Assembly: GCA_045631525.1 (NCBI GenBank)
Contig: JAZQUY010000003.1
Location: forward strand, 1 to 12,502
Direction: 5' to 3'
Length of the DNA: 12,502 bases
Source of the DNA: SIG440 sp045631525
Lineage (GTDB): Bacteria > Bacillota > Clostridia > Monoglobales > Monoglobaceae
Shown here: positions 1 through 6,299 of the stretch, piece after piece
Numbering within the stretch: the first letter of the stretch is position 1
Layout: each line of letters begins with the position of its first letter
Made by a program: the position numbers and the translations under genes
The notes under the pieces: model-generated
What the model was told of the DNA's origin: nothing
Databases searched by the model: none
Seen by the model: the letters and a program-made list of their open reading frames with translations, nothing else

Positions 1-115
1 AAGGCACTCTCGCAAAAAGGTGGTAACGACAGCGAGTCGTCGCAAGGGCGTTTACAACCGAGCAGACGAGCCGAGTGCGCCTTTTTGCGAAAAAGGAGCA
101 GCAACGGAGCATATG
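1..115. repeat. Repeat-like, hairpin-rich intergenic sequence
   Basis: No convincing gene is seen here. A 10-base arm at 11-20 (CGCAAAAAGG) is exactly complementary to 80-89, and a smaller hairpin at 26-40 (ACGAC/GTCGT) sits inside the loop. The leftward strand is open from an ATG near 114 to the window edge, but it has no ribosome binding site and the codons look like a by-product of the repeat. The composition, richer in G and C than its surroundings, suggests a dispersed extragenic repeat; that is an inference, because no second copy is in the window. Confidence 0.35.
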
Positions 116-116
116 A

Positions 117-146
117 AAAAAGACCGCCTAAAAAAGCGGTCTTTTT
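117..146 (-). terminator. Intrinsic terminator of the tRNA-Thr gene
   Basis: The stem is GACCGC at 122-127 paired with GCGGTC at 136-141, extended by A/T pairs on both flanks, with an 8-base loop. Read leftward, the hairpin is followed by a T run. It lies 25 bases past the 3' end of the leftward tRNA, so it most likely ends that transcript. The A/T flanks make it potentially bidirectional. Confidence 0.85.
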
Positions 147-171
147 AATTGCAGCGCAGTTTGCTGCGACG

Positions 172-247
172 TGGAGCTTGTGACGGGACTCGAACCTGCG
201 ACCTGCGCATTACGAATGCGCTGCACTACCAACTGTGCTACACAAGC
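172..247 (-). tRNA. tRNA-Thr (anticodon CGU)
   Basis: Read leftward, this is a complete 76-base cloverleaf. The acceptor stem GCTTGTG/CACAAGC closes it, the T-loop is TTCGAGT, and the anticodon stem GCGCA/TGCGC holds the loop TTCGTAA, giving anticodon CGU for threonine codon ACG. The discriminator base is T and the 3' CCA is encoded. It is a single gene with its own promoter (267-295) and terminator (117-146), divergent from the phosphatase gene. Identity follows from the anticodon. Confidence 0.96.
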
Positions 248-266
248 AAAAATATATAACATCCAA

Positions 267-295
267 AGTATACTATACCGCCGCCCGTTTGTCAA
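267..295 (-). promoter_or_regulatory. Promoter of tRNA-Thr
   Basis: On the leftward strand, a perfect -35 box TTGACA (290-295) is separated by 17 bases from a -10 box TATACT (267-272). The expected start is about 8-10 bases before the tRNA 5' end region, so a short 5' trailer is removed by RNase P. This is a strong housekeeping sigma-type promoter. Confidence 0.85.
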
Positions 296-326
296 GAATT
301 TATCCCCCATTTGCCCATTATTTTTA

Positions 327-355
327 TTGACTCAAGCTTCTCTTTATGCTAAAAT
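327..355 (+). promoter_or_regulatory. Promoter of the Ppx/GppA gene
   Basis: TTGACT (327-332), a 17-base spacer and TAAAAT (350-355) lie directly upstream of the phosphatase start codon at 392. Together with the leftward tRNA promoter they form a divergent promoter region only about 60 bases wide. Confidence 0.8.
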
Positions 356-391
356 TAACAAAAATCCTTTTTGAAAAAGGGGAGAAACAAA

Positions 392-1315
392 ATGCATAAA
401 ATTGCAATAATTGACCTTGGCTCAAACTCCATAAGGATGAGCATTTTTGATATAAACACCGACGGTACCTTTGCCCAGACCCAGGCCTTTCGCAGTATGA
501 TAAAGCTCAGCGAGGGAATGACCGACGATATGTGCCTTAAAAGCGAAGCCCAACTCCGTGCCATAAAGGCTCTCCTTGAATACAAAAACATTCTCAATCA
601 AAAGAACATAACAAACATTCGTGCAGTTGCCACAGCAGCAGTACGAAAAGCAAAAAACGGCAAGCAATTCCTCGCCTCCGTCAAGGACCTTACGGGGATA
701 ACCATTGAAGTTATAGACGGCGAAACCGAAGCCCGCCTTGACTGTCTTGCGATAAGCAAAACTCTTGGCATAAAAAATGCCGTTATCTGTGACATTGGCG
801 GCGGAAGCACTGAACTTATCGCTTTCAAAAACGGCGAAATGCTCACCCCCGCCATAAGCATCCCTATGGGCTCACGCTCACTTTTTGAAACGTTTTTTTT
901 GGGAGGCGAAACGGAAAGCTCTATCAACCAAGCCACCGCTTTCGTGAAGGAACAGCTCACAAGTATCCCGTGGCTCTCGGAAATGCAAAATGTCCCAATA
1001 GCAGGGATTGGCGGAACCCTCCGCGCACTTGCTAAATACACAATGGCTGACAAAAGCAATTCCCCTGTCAGGAACCACAAAATTCTATCAAAAGAAATCG
1101 ACAAGGCCTTTGACACAATCAAGAAGGCATCCCCTGATAAACGCAGAACCTTTGACGGCATCGGCGCCGAACGCTGCGACATAATCTTTGCGGGTCTTCT
1201 TCCCCTTATGGAGCTGAAAAGCCTGATAAACTCCCCTGAGCTTATTGTTTCAGATGTAGGGGTCAGAGAAGGTCTTCTCCTTGACTTCCTTGACAATTCC
1301 CAGACAAAGGAATAA
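392..1315 (+). CDS. Ppx/GppA phosphatase family protein
   Basis: This 307-residue protein belongs to the exopolyphosphatase / guanosine pentaphosphate phosphatase family, cytosolic enzymes of the actin-like ATPase fold that hydrolyse polyphosphate or pppGpp. Visible motifs are the first phosphate-binding loop DLGSNSIR (about residues 9-16), the ATAAVRKA segment, DGETEARLD with likely catalytic acids, the second phosphate loop CDIGGGSTEL (133-142), and a GIGGT motif near 210. It is the short two-lobe form without the C-terminal HD domain of longer family members. The start was placed at 392, not at an in-frame upstream ATG at 371, because GGGGAG lies 8 bases before it and the protein then begins MHKIAIIDLG. 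Whether it acts on polyphosphate or pppGpp cannot be read from sequence. It may be co-transcribed with the TSUP genes, subject to the hairpin at 1323-1362. Confidence 0.92.
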   Translation: MHKIAIIDLGSNSIRMSIFDINTDGTFAQTQAFRSMIKLSEGMTDDMCLKSEAQLRAIKALLEYKNILNQKNITNIRAVATAAVRKAKNGKQFLASVKDLTGITIEVIDGETEARLDCLAISKTLGIKNAVICDIGGGSTELIAFKNGEMLTPAISIPMGSRSLFETFFLGGETESSINQATAFVKEQLTSIPWLSEMQNVPIAGIGGTLRALAKYTMADKSNSPVRNHKILSKEIDKAFDTIKKASPDKRRTFDGIGAERCDIIFAGLLPLMELKSLINSPELIVSDVGVREGLLLDFLDNSQTKE

Positions 1316-1322
1316 AATTTTC

Positions 1323-1365
1323 AAAATCTCCAAAAACTATCCAAAAAGTTTCTGGAGGTTTTTTT
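1323..1365 (+). promoter_or_regulatory. Terminator-like hairpin holding the TSUP ribosome binding site
   Basis: CTCCAAAAAC (1328-1337) pairs with GTTTCTGGAG (1348-1357) with a single A-C mismatch. The stem extends by A/T pairs, and the hairpin is followed by a T run to 1365. The 3' arm contains the GGAGG ribosome binding site of the next gene, whose ATG is at 1366. The structure could end ppx transcription, hide the ribosome binding site, or both. The pairing is seen in sequence; the regulatory role is inferred. Confidence 0.6.
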
Positions 1366-1722
1366 ATGCTCAAAAAATATTTAAAACCCGCCTCTATCGG
1401 CTTTGCCACGGGAATCCTCAACGGACTTTTCGGGGCAGGGGGCGGCTCGGTTCTGGTACCACTAATGGAAAAATTTCTGAAAATTGAGGAACACAAATCC
1501 CACGCCACCGCCATCCCCGTAATTCTCCTTATGTCTGCAGTAAGCTCATTTCTCTATATCAGACGCGGCTTTTTCGACTTCCACATCTGGCTTTTTGTTT
1601 CAATTGGCGGTGTGGTTGGCGGATTTTTGGGAGCAAAGTTCCTGAAAAAAATCCCAAAAAAATGGCTCAAAATCGGCTTTGGCGCAGTAATCTGCATCAC
1701 CGCCGCAAAAATGATTTTTTAA
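1366..1722 (+). CDS. TSUP (TauE/SafE-like) membrane protein, first half
   Basis: A 118-residue hydrophobic protein resembling one half of the sulfite exporter TauE/SafE (TSUP) family of inner-membrane anion or sulfonate transporters. It begins with a basic MLKKYLKP, then the family's glycine-rich first segment (GFATGILNGLFGAGGGS), and shows about four hydrophobic stretches, two of them in VILLMSAVSSFLY and the glycine-rich region near residues 75-90. Full TSUP proteins are about 250 residues with two such repeats, so this is half size. The start is ATG at 1366 after GGAGG. The next gene begins 12 bases after its stop and encodes the other half, so the two probably assemble together. The substrate is unknown. 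Confidence 0.85.
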   Translation: MLKKYLKPASIGFATGILNGLFGAGGGSVLVPLMEKFLKIEEHKSHATAIPVILLMSAVSSFLYIRRGFFDFHIWLFVSIGGVVGGFLGAKFLKKIPKKWLKIGFGAVICITAAKMIF

Positions 1723-1734
1723 GGAGGAAAGACT

Positions 1735-2097
1735 TTGACAAACATTTTAATCGGCTTTGCCAGCGGAATAATCAGCGGCATGGGCATTGGTGGCGGTGCA
1801 ATTCTGATACCCCTCATCACCATATTTGAAAACCTCAGCCAGCAAACAGCACAGGGCATAAACCTCACCTATTTCATCCCCACCGCTATAATTGCCACCA
1901 TAGTCCATATAAAAAACAAAAACATTGCAGTGAGAACTGCCGTAACTCTTGGCATTTCAGGTCTCCCGGGGGCAATAATCGGCTCTCTTCTTGCCACCGC
2001 TATTCAGGGCGATACTTTGAGACGGATGTTTGGATTTTTTCTACTTCTGGTGGGTATTTATGAAATATATAGAGGTTTTGCCCTCAACCGCAGGTAG
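1735..2097 (+). CDS. TSUP (TauE/SafE-like) membrane protein, second half
   Basis: This 120-residue membrane protein starts with a TTG codon at 1735, supported by AAGGAGG 7 bases upstream that overlaps the stop of the preceding gene. It opens with GFASGIISGMGIGGGA, a clear relative of the opening of its upstream neighbour, followed by three further hydrophobic segments. The C-terminal LLLVGIYEIYRGF also resembles ends of TSUP proteins. The two genes look like the two internal repeats of a normal TSUP transporter encoded separately. There is no frameshift signature: each has its own ribosome binding site and start, so this appears to be a true two-gene arrangement. Confidence 0.85.
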   Translation: MTNILIGFASGIISGMGIGGGAILIPLITIFENLSQQTAQGINLTYFIPTAIIATIVHIKNKNIAVRTAVTLGISGLPGAIIGSLLATAIQGDTLRRMFGFFLLLVGIYEIYRGFALNRR

Positions 2098-2126
2098 AAT
2101 TTGTTAAAAAATAATCAAAAATATTA

Positions 2127-2155
2127 TTGACGCGGGAGTAAAAAAGTTATATACT
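2127..2155 (+). promoter_or_regulatory. Promoter of serC-serA
   Basis: TTGACG (2127-2132), a 17-base spacer and TATACT (2150-2155) precede serC by about 40 bases. The approximately 30-base leader is U-rich with no visible riboswitch. Confidence 0.8.
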
Positions 2156-2196
2156 ATTACTAATACGATTTTTTTTAATATTAAGGAGTGTTTTTT

Positions 2197-3276
2197 ATGA
2201 ACAGAGTGTACAACTTTTCAGCAGGGCCCTCTATGCTTCCCCTTGAGGTTCTTGAGCAGGCAGCAGCCGAGATGACAAATTATAACGGCTCAGGTATGTC
2301 CGTTATGGAAATGAGTCACCGTTCCCCCGTTTATGATGCAATAATCAAACAGACAGAGGCAGATTTCAGAACTCTTATGAATATTCCCGACAACTACAAG
2401 GTGCTCTTCCTTCAGGGCGGTGCATCAACACAGTTTGCTGCAATCCCCTTGAATCTTATGAAGACAGGAAAAGCCGACTACGTTGTTTCAGGTCAGTTCT
2501 CTGGCAAGGCTTTCAAAGAAGCTAAAAAATACGGTGATGCAAAATGCATTGCAACATCCGAAGACAAAACTTTCAGCTACATACCCGAAATCACACCCGA
2601 TATGGTGAGAGAAGACGCTGACTACGTTCACGTTTGCTATAATAACACCATTTTCGGCACAAAATATCCCGAAGTTCCAAACGTTGGGGACAAAATCTTG
2701 GTTGCTGATATGTCATCATGCATCACAAGCGAACCCGTTGATGTTACAAAATTCGGCGTTATCTATGCAGGTGCACAGAAGAACATGGCGCCAGCAGGTC
2801 TCACTGTTGTTATCATCCGCGAGGACCTTATGGGAACTGCCCGTGAGGATATCCCCACAATGCTTGACTACAAGACAATGGCAGACAACGATTCTATGTA
2901 CAACACACCTCCCTGCTATGCAATTTATGTTGCAGGCCTTGTTTACAAATGGGCGCTTAAAAACGGCGGACTTGTTGCAATGAAAGAAAGAAACGAAAGG
3001 AAAGCTGCTCTTCTTTATGATTTCCTTGATAATTCAAAACTCTTCAAAGCAACAGCTGAAAAGAAATATCGTTCAATGATGAACGTTTGCTTCGTTACAG
3101 GCGATGAGGCACTCGACAAAAAATTCTGCAAGGAAGCAGCAGACGCAGGATTTGTAAACCTCAAAGGTCACAGATCAGTTGGCGGTATGCGCGCAAGCAT
3201 CTACAACGCTATGCCAGAAGAAGGCGTTGCGGCTCTCGTTGAGTTTATGAAAAAATTTGAGGCAGAAAACGCCTAA
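2197..3276 (+). CDS. serC: Phosphoserine aminotransferase
   Basis: This 359-residue PLP enzyme converts 3-phosphohydroxypyruvate plus glutamate to O-phosphoserine and 2-oxoglutarate, the second step of serine synthesis, and may also serve in PLP synthesis. Diagnostic features are the N-terminal YNFSAGPS, GGASTQF (PLP phosphate contact), DMSSCI, the Schiff-base lysine in YAGAQKNMAPAG (K195), and the C-terminal GGMRASIYNAMP. Length equals the family norm of about 360. The ATG at 2197 is chosen over an in-frame GTG at 2188 because AAGGAG sits 8 bases before 2197 and the protein then starts MNRVYNFSAGP. serA follows after 14 bases, so the two form an operon. Confidence 0.97.
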   Translation: MNRVYNFSAGPSMLPLEVLEQAAAEMTNYNGSGMSVMEMSHRSPVYDAIIKQTEADFRTLMNIPDNYKVLFLQGGASTQFAAIPLNLMKTGKADYVVSGQFSGKAFKEAKKYGDAKCIATSEDKTFSYIPEITPDMVREDADYVHVCYNNTIFGTKYPEVPNVGDKILVADMSSCITSEPVDVTKFGVIYAGAQKNMAPAGLTVVIIREDLMGTAREDIPTMLDYKTMADNDSMYNTPPCYAIYVAGLVYKWALKNGGLVAMKERNERKAALLYDFLDNSKLFKATAEKKYRSMMNVCFVTGDEALDKKFCKEAADAGFVNLKGHRSVGGMRASIYNAMPEEGVAALVEFMKKFEAENA

Positions 3277-3290
3277 GGAGGTTTTTCAAG

Positions 3291-4457
3291 ATGTATAAGG
3301 TCCAAACTTTAAATAAAATTGCAAAAATCGGTCTCAATGTATTTGACGACAAATATACCTTCGGTGACGAAGTTGAAAATCCCGATGGTATAATCCTCAG
3401 AAGCTTCAGTATGCACGATATGGAGCTTCCCGAAAGCTTGTCAGCCGTTGCACGTGCAGGTGCCGGCACAAACAATATTCCCATTGACAAATGCAGCGAA
3501 CGCGGCATCGTTGTTTTCAACACACCTGGTGCAAACGCAAATGCTGTTAAAGAATTGGCTATTGCAGGTCTTCTTCTTGCATCAAGAAAGGTTGTTCAGG
3601 GCATAAACTGGGCAAAGGCTCTTATCGGCGAGGGTGACCAGGTAGGAAAATTGGTTGAAAAAGGCAAGTCAAACTTCGTAGGTCCTGAAATTATGGGCAA
3701 AACCCTTGGCATCATCGGTCTTGGTGCTATTGGCGTAAGGGTTGCAAACGCTGCTCATGCCCTTGGTATGAACGTTATCGGCTATGACCCATACCTTTCT
3801 GTTGATGCCGCCTGGAATATGACCCGTGCCGCTAAAAAGGCAAACGATATTGACACAATCCTTGCAGAGAGTGATTACATTTCAATCCACGTTCCTGCAA
3901 CAAAGGACACAAAAGGTATGTTTAACGCTGACCTCTTCAAAAAGGTTAAAAAAGGCGTAAGACTCCTCAACCTCTCACGTGCAGAATTGGTTGATGACGC
4001 CGCAGTTATCTCAGCTCTCGAAGACGGAACAGTTGCTGCATACGTTACTGACTTTGCAACAGAAGAGCTTTTAAAATGTGAAAACGTTGTTGTTATGCCC
4101 CACCTTGGTGCATCAACTCCTGAAAGCGAAGACAACTGTGCTGTTATGGCAGCTCAGGAACTCAAAGACTTTTTGGAAAACGGAAACATCCGCAACTCAG
4201 TGAACTTCCCCAACTGCGACTTGGGAAAGGTTTGCGGCTCACGTGTTACTATTGCTCACAAGAACATCCCGTCAATGATTACAAAAATCTCAGATGCTTT
4301 TGCAAAAGATGGAATCAACATTGAAAATATGATGAACAAGAGCAAGGGTGATTTGGCTTACACAATGATTGACACCCACAGTGCACTTGACGGCACCATC
4401 AAAGATGACCTCAAGGCAATCGAAGGCGTTATCAAGGTATCACTTTATACCGAATAA
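3291..4457 (+). CDS. serA: D-3-phosphoglycerate dehydrogenase, short ACT form
   Basis: A 388-residue NAD-dependent dehydrogenase that oxidises 3-phosphoglycerate to 3-phosphohydroxypyruvate, the first committed step of serine synthesis. The Rossmann loop GLGAIG is at 143-148. Catalytic residues fall at R230 (NLSRAEL), E258 within FATEE, and H271 (PHLGAST), matching the Arg-Glu-His triad of the D-2-hydroxyacid dehydrogenase family. Residues from about 319 to the end form an ACT domain, the usual site of serine feedback control. The long intervening ASB domain of larger SerA proteins is missing. The ribosome binding site AAGGAGG lies 9 bases before the ATG, directly after serC. Substrate assignment rests on family and operon context. 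Confidence 0.95.
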   Translation: MYKVQTLNKIAKIGLNVFDDKYTFGDEVENPDGIILRSFSMHDMELPESLSAVARAGAGTNNIPIDKCSERGIVVFNTPGANANAVKELAIAGLLLASRKVVQGINWAKALIGEGDQVGKLVEKGKSNFVGPEIMGKTLGIIGLGAIGVRVANAAHALGMNVIGYDPYLSVDAAWNMTRAAKKANDIDTILAESDYISIHVPATKDTKGMFNADLFKKVKKGVRLLNLSRAELVDDAAVISALEDGTVAAYVTDFATEELLKCENVVVMPHLGASTPESEDNCAVMAAQELKDFLENGNIRNSVNFPNCDLGKVCGSRVTIAHKNIPSMITKISDAFAKDGINIENMMNKSKGDLAYTMIDTHSALDGTIKDDLKAIEGVIKVSLYTE

Positions 4458-4469
4458 TTTATGAAAATC

Positions 4470-4812
4470 TTGGCAGATTGGACGGTCGCGGGCACAAGGA
4501 GCAATTCTGTGCGTGAGGAAAGTCCGAGCTCCGCAGGGCAGGGTGCAAGGTAACCCCTTGTGAAGGCAACTTCAAGGAAAGTGCAACAGAAATATACCGC
4601 CAAAGCTTTTTGGTAAGGGTGAAATGGTGAGGTAAGAGCTCACCCACAGTCTGGCGACTGGCTTGTGATGTAAACCCCACTCGGAGCAACACCTGATTAG
4701 GAGGCAAAGCTTGCCCGGCATCTCCGTGGAAGGTGGCTAGAGCCTTGCAGTGATGCAAGGTTTAGATAGATGATCGTCTTAAATGACAGAACTCGGCTTA
4801 CAGATCTGCCAT
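4470..4812 (+). ncRNA. rnpB: RNase P RNA (bacterial class A)
   Basis: This is the catalytic RNA of ribonuclease P, which cuts the 5' leader from tRNA precursors such as the two in this window. The terminal helix P1 is formed by GGCAGAT (4472-4478) and ATCTGCC (4804-4810). The invariant GAGGAAAGTCCGAGCTCC near 4515, ACAGAAATATACCGCC near 4585, GGTGAGGTAAGAGCTCACC, and the 3' conserved GACAGAACTCGGCTTA near 4785 are all present in order. The approximately 340-base length fits. The mature ends are estimated from P1. It begins 13 bases after the serA stop, so its promoter must overlap the serA end or it is processed from the operon transcript. Confidence 0.96.
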
Positions 4813-4828
4813 ATTTTTAAAAATGAAA

Positions 4829-4853
4829 ACACCGACCTCGGTCGGTGTTTTTT
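4829..4853 (+). terminator. Intrinsic terminator of rnpB
   Basis: ACACCGAC (4829-4836) and GTCGGTGT (4841-4848) form an 8-base-pair stem with a CTCG loop followed by a T run. The upstream A run makes it work leftward too, where it would end the 77-residue gene that stops at 4858. Confidence 0.92.
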
Positions 4854-4857
4854 GTAT

Positions 4858-5091
4858 CTAAAAATCGTGACACACTCCTGCATCAATCTCATTCTTTTCA
4901 AAAATACAAACGATTTCTTCTATCTTTTCAAAATCATCTGCGTCATTTTGTATGACCTTTTGAATTTCTTCAAGAATTTTTATGGCTTTTGTGTCTGCTA
5001 TACTGTCAGCATCTATATCAAGACACCAATCAATATTCTGACAGATAAGGTCTGCTATGGTTGCCCTCAAAAGTTCGGTTTTTATGTTCAT
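4858..5091 (-). CDS. Conserved hypothetical protein, CHDF-terminated, copy 1
   Basis: I do not recognise this 77-residue family. The protein is acidic, mostly predicted helical and without a signal peptide or membrane segment. It is clearly paralogous to the protein at 6342-6575: same length, shared KTEL, IADTKA, ILxEIQK and EEIV blocks, and an identical C-terminal CHDF. Two cysteines (residues 17 and 61) are not both conserved, but the penultimate-region CHD is. The ATG at 5091 is preferred because AGGAGG lies 5-10 bases upstream; a longer in-frame extension runs through the terminator hairpin and is rejected. It sits behind a structured leader (5163-5259) and a terminator hairpin (5109-5136), so its expression is probably set by attenuation. 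Function is unknown. Confidence 0.8.
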   Translation of the reverse strand: MNIKTELLRATIADLICQNIDWCLDIDADSIADTKAIKILEEIQKVIQNDADDFEKIEEIVCIFEKNEIDAGVCHDF

Positions 5092-5108
5092 TTTAGCCTC
5101 CTGAAAAC

Positions 5109-5136
5109 AAAAAAGTGCGTAGCCGAAGCTACGCAC
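5109..5136 (-). terminator. Intrinsic terminator in the leader of the CHDF gene (attenuator)
   Basis: Read leftward: GTGCGTAGC, TTCG tetraloop, GCTACGCAC, then six Ts. It is a textbook terminator placed between a promoter (5266-5294) and the AGGAGG of the 77-residue gene. Its 5' arm can pair instead with GCTACGTAC at the very start of the transcript, so termination and antitermination appear mutually exclusive. Confidence 0.88.
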
Positions 5137-5162
5137 CAAAAAACGTAACACTCCGACGTACT

Positions 5163-5259
5163 GCTACGTACTATCTTCTCCTAGAGGATTGACAAATCAG
5201 AGGTACGCTTTTTACAATAGCGTATCTCCTCTAAGAGAAATTTATTCATAGTACGTAGC
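5163..5259 (-). ncRNA. Structured leader RNA, candidate riboswitch or attenuator
   Basis: Read leftward, this 97-base segment folds into one long hairpin. GCTACGTACTAT (5248-5259) pairs perfectly with ATAGTACGTAGC (5163-5174). Inside it are a 5-pair plus 6-pair stem (5176-5187 with 5228-5239) and an inner 6-pair stem TACGCT/AGCGTA (5204-5224). The transcript start inferred from the promoter is immediately before the first arm. It matches no riboswitch class I can recall: no T-box sequence and no ykkC, c-di-GMP, glycine or SAM consensus. It could alternatively be a free small RNA ending at the downstream terminator. Confidence 0.65.
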
Positions 5260-5265
5260 TCCTAT

Positions 5266-5294
5266 ATCATACCACACTTCTTTTAAAATTACAA
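5266..5294 (-). promoter_or_regulatory. Promoter of the leader RNA and CHDF copy 1
   Basis: On the leftward strand, TTGTAA (5289-5294), a 17-base spacer and TATGAT (5266-5271) predict a start near 5259, exactly at the first base of the long leader stem. Confidence 0.75.
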
Positions 5295-5314
5295 TATATT
5301 TTTTCTTTGCACAC

Positions 5315-5344
5315 AAAAACCCCGGTGGCACGCCACAGGGGTTT
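5315..5344 (-). terminator. Terminator of the cytidylate-kinase-like gene
   Basis: Leftward, AAACCCC and GGGGTTT enclose a GTGG/CCAC helix with one mismatch, followed by TTTTT. It lies immediately after the stop at 5351, so it ends that gene. Confidence 0.88.
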
Positions 5345-5350
5345 AATTTA

Positions 5351-5938
5351 TTATTCATTATAAAGTTCAGCGATTATTTCAACGCACTTTTCGATACCCA
5401 GCTTTCCGCTGTTTAATGATATGTCATAATGCTGAGCAACGCCCCACTCTGAATCGGTATAAAGCTGATAATACGCCTTTCTGCGTTTATCCTTGTCACG
5501 CAAGCGTTTTTCAGGTGCTACACTGCTCTCACCATAATGGGTGACAATTCTTTCAATTCTTTTTTCCATATCCGCATGGATAAAGACTTTGAGGCAGTCT
5601 TCCCTATCTTTCAATATGTAATCGGCACATCTGCCCACAAAAATGCAAGGACCCTTTTCCGCAAGTTCCAAAATCAAGTTTCGCTGAAGTAACCACAGCT
5701 TATCCTGAATTGACCCGCCATAATTGTTACTTGACAGGGCATTTGTGAACCAGTTTCCGCCGGCAGCATATTCGCCACGTTCCTTTATGAATTCCTTTGC
5801 AAGTCCGCTTTTTTCAGAAAGCTGTTCAATAATCTCCTGGTCAAAGCAGGGTATCCCAAGCTTTTTCGAAAGCTCTTTTGCAACAGTCCTTCCTCCGCTT
5901 CCAAATTCACGGCTGATGGTGATTATTTTGTTTGACAT
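5351..5938 (-). CDS. Cytidylate kinase-like family protein
   Basis: A 195-residue P-loop nucleoside/nucleotide kinase of the cytidylate-kinase-like family. The N-terminus ITISREFGSGGRTVAKELSKKLG contains the ATP-binding loop (GSGGRT, about residues 12-17). A FVGRCADYIL segment and the arginine/lysine-rich stretch KRLRDKDKRRKAYYQLYT, likely the lid region, follow. Proteins of this family are abundant in Clostridia next to very different genes, and their true substrate is generally not known; it is shorter than and distinct from essential Cmk. The start at 5938 is chosen over an upstream in-frame ATG at 5989 because GGAGGG is 7-8 bases before it and SNKIITISREFGSGG is the usual beginning. It is monocistronic, with its own promoter and terminator. 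Confidence 0.9.
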   Translation of the reverse strand: MSNKIITISREFGSGGRTVAKELSKKLGIPCFDQEIIEQLSEKSGLAKEFIKERGEYAAGGNWFTNALSSNNYGGSIQDKLWLLQRNLILELAEKGPCIFVGRCADYILKDREDCLKVFIHADMEKRIERIVTHYGESSVAPEKRLRDKDKRRKAYYQLYTDSEWGVAQHYDISLNSGKLGIEKCVEIIAELYNE

Positions 5939-5979
5939 TTTGTGCCCTCCTTTTTGGAAAGTGTCAAAATCTTTTCTAT

Positions 5980-6008
5980 ATTTTAACACAAACCTTGAGA
6001 AAAAACAA
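5980..6008 (-). promoter_or_regulatory. Promoter of the cytidylate-kinase-like gene
   Basis: Leftward TTGTTT (6003-6008), a 17-base spacer and TAAAAT (5980-5985) lie about 45 bases upstream of the start codon. Confidence 0.65.
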
Positions 6009-6056
6009 GGGGGAACCGTTTTTAAACTTGCATTGAATCAAATTCTAATTTAGATC

Positions 6057-6085
6057 TTGACAGACTGATCCAAATATGCTAACAT
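6057..6085 (+). promoter_or_regulatory. Promoter of the putative antitoxin RNA
   Basis: A perfect TTGACA (6057-6062), a 17-base spacer and TAACAT (6080-6085) predict a rightward start near 6092. No open reading frame with a ribosome binding site follows, so it should drive a short non-coding RNA directed against the leftward toxin gene. Confidence 0.78.
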
Positions 6086-6091
6086 AAACAT

Positions 6092-6180
6092 AGCAAGAGA
6101 CAACGGCTTTAGTTGTTTCTGCAAAAGTTTATAGCTTATTTTATCAAACCGTCACTTTGGCAGAAGTGGCGGTTACTTCT
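6092..6180 (+). ncRNA. Putative type I antitoxin RNA
   Basis: A roughly 90-base rightward RNA is predicted from the promoter to the shared terminator. Its first 30 bases fold as AGAGACAAC/GTTGTTTCT with a 7-base loop. The same hairpin, 25 or so of 30 bases alike, starts the toxin mRNA (6262-6290 read leftward). Because both arms are palindromic, the two RNAs are complementary there, and they are fully complementary over the terminator and the end of the toxin reading frame. This is the logic of the pAD1 par (Fst, RNA I/RNA II) locus. The antitoxin role is inferred. Confidence 0.68.
6147..6174. terminator. Shared bidirectional terminator of the toxin-antitoxin pair
   Basis: AACCGTCACTT (6147-6157) pairs with AAGTGGCGGTT (6164-6174) with one G-T pair and a 6-base loop. 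The toxin stop codon (6173-6175) overlaps the stem. U tracts are modest on both sides. Confidence 0.7.
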
Positions 6181-6235
6181 TTATGTAAAGGATAATTATC
6201 ATCACCAATAAAGTAAAAGAAATTATTTCTCCCAT
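6173..6235 (-). CDS. Small hydrophobic peptide, putative type I holin-like toxin
   Basis: This is a 20-codon gene. After MGEIISF comes a continuous hydrophobic stretch (TLLVMIIILYI) that could span a membrane, then a KK tail: the layout of Firmicute type I toxins such as those annotated as putative holin-like toxins. The ATG follows AAGGGGG by a normal distance. A strong promoter lies upstream (6300-6328), with a 5' hairpin leader of about 55 bases, and the stop codon falls in the shared terminator with the convergent RNA. Such peptides disturb the membrane when translated freely, and translation is normally blocked by the antisense RNA. Toxicity is inferred from architecture, not shown. Confidence 0.75.
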   Translation of the reverse strand: MGEIISFTLLVMIIILYIKK

Positions 6236-6261
6236 GCAGGCACCCCCTTTTCACGAGGTGT

Positions 6262-6290
6262 CAGAAACAACCGCCGCCGTTTCTCTTGCT
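6262..6290 (-). repeat. 5' hairpin of the toxin mRNA, inverted copy of 6092-6121
   Basis: Read leftward it begins AGCAAGAGAAACGGC and ends GTTGTTTCTG, matching the first 30 bases of the opposite RNA except for the loop and one indel. Each copy is itself a hairpin. In the DNA they form an inverted pair about 140 bases apart, so both RNAs present alike stem-loops near their 5' ends. Confidence 0.8.
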
Positions 6291-6299
6291 ACGAGCCGT

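Noticed and set aside
598..1296. 232-codon leftward reading frame opposite the Ppx/GppA gene
   Set aside because: It is the antisense shadow of a clear family gene, with no ribosome binding site or recognisable motif.
4459..4758. 99-codon leftward reading frame
   Set aside because: It lies entirely on the complement of RNase P RNA, whose conserved motifs explain the sequence.
4783..5148. 121-codon rightward reading frame after rnpB
   Set aside because: It is the antisense of the rnpB terminator and the CHDF gene, with no ribosome binding site.
5100..5260. T-box leader
   Set aside because: The conserved T-box sequence is absent and the downstream gene is not an aminoacyl-tRNA synthetase or amino acid gene.
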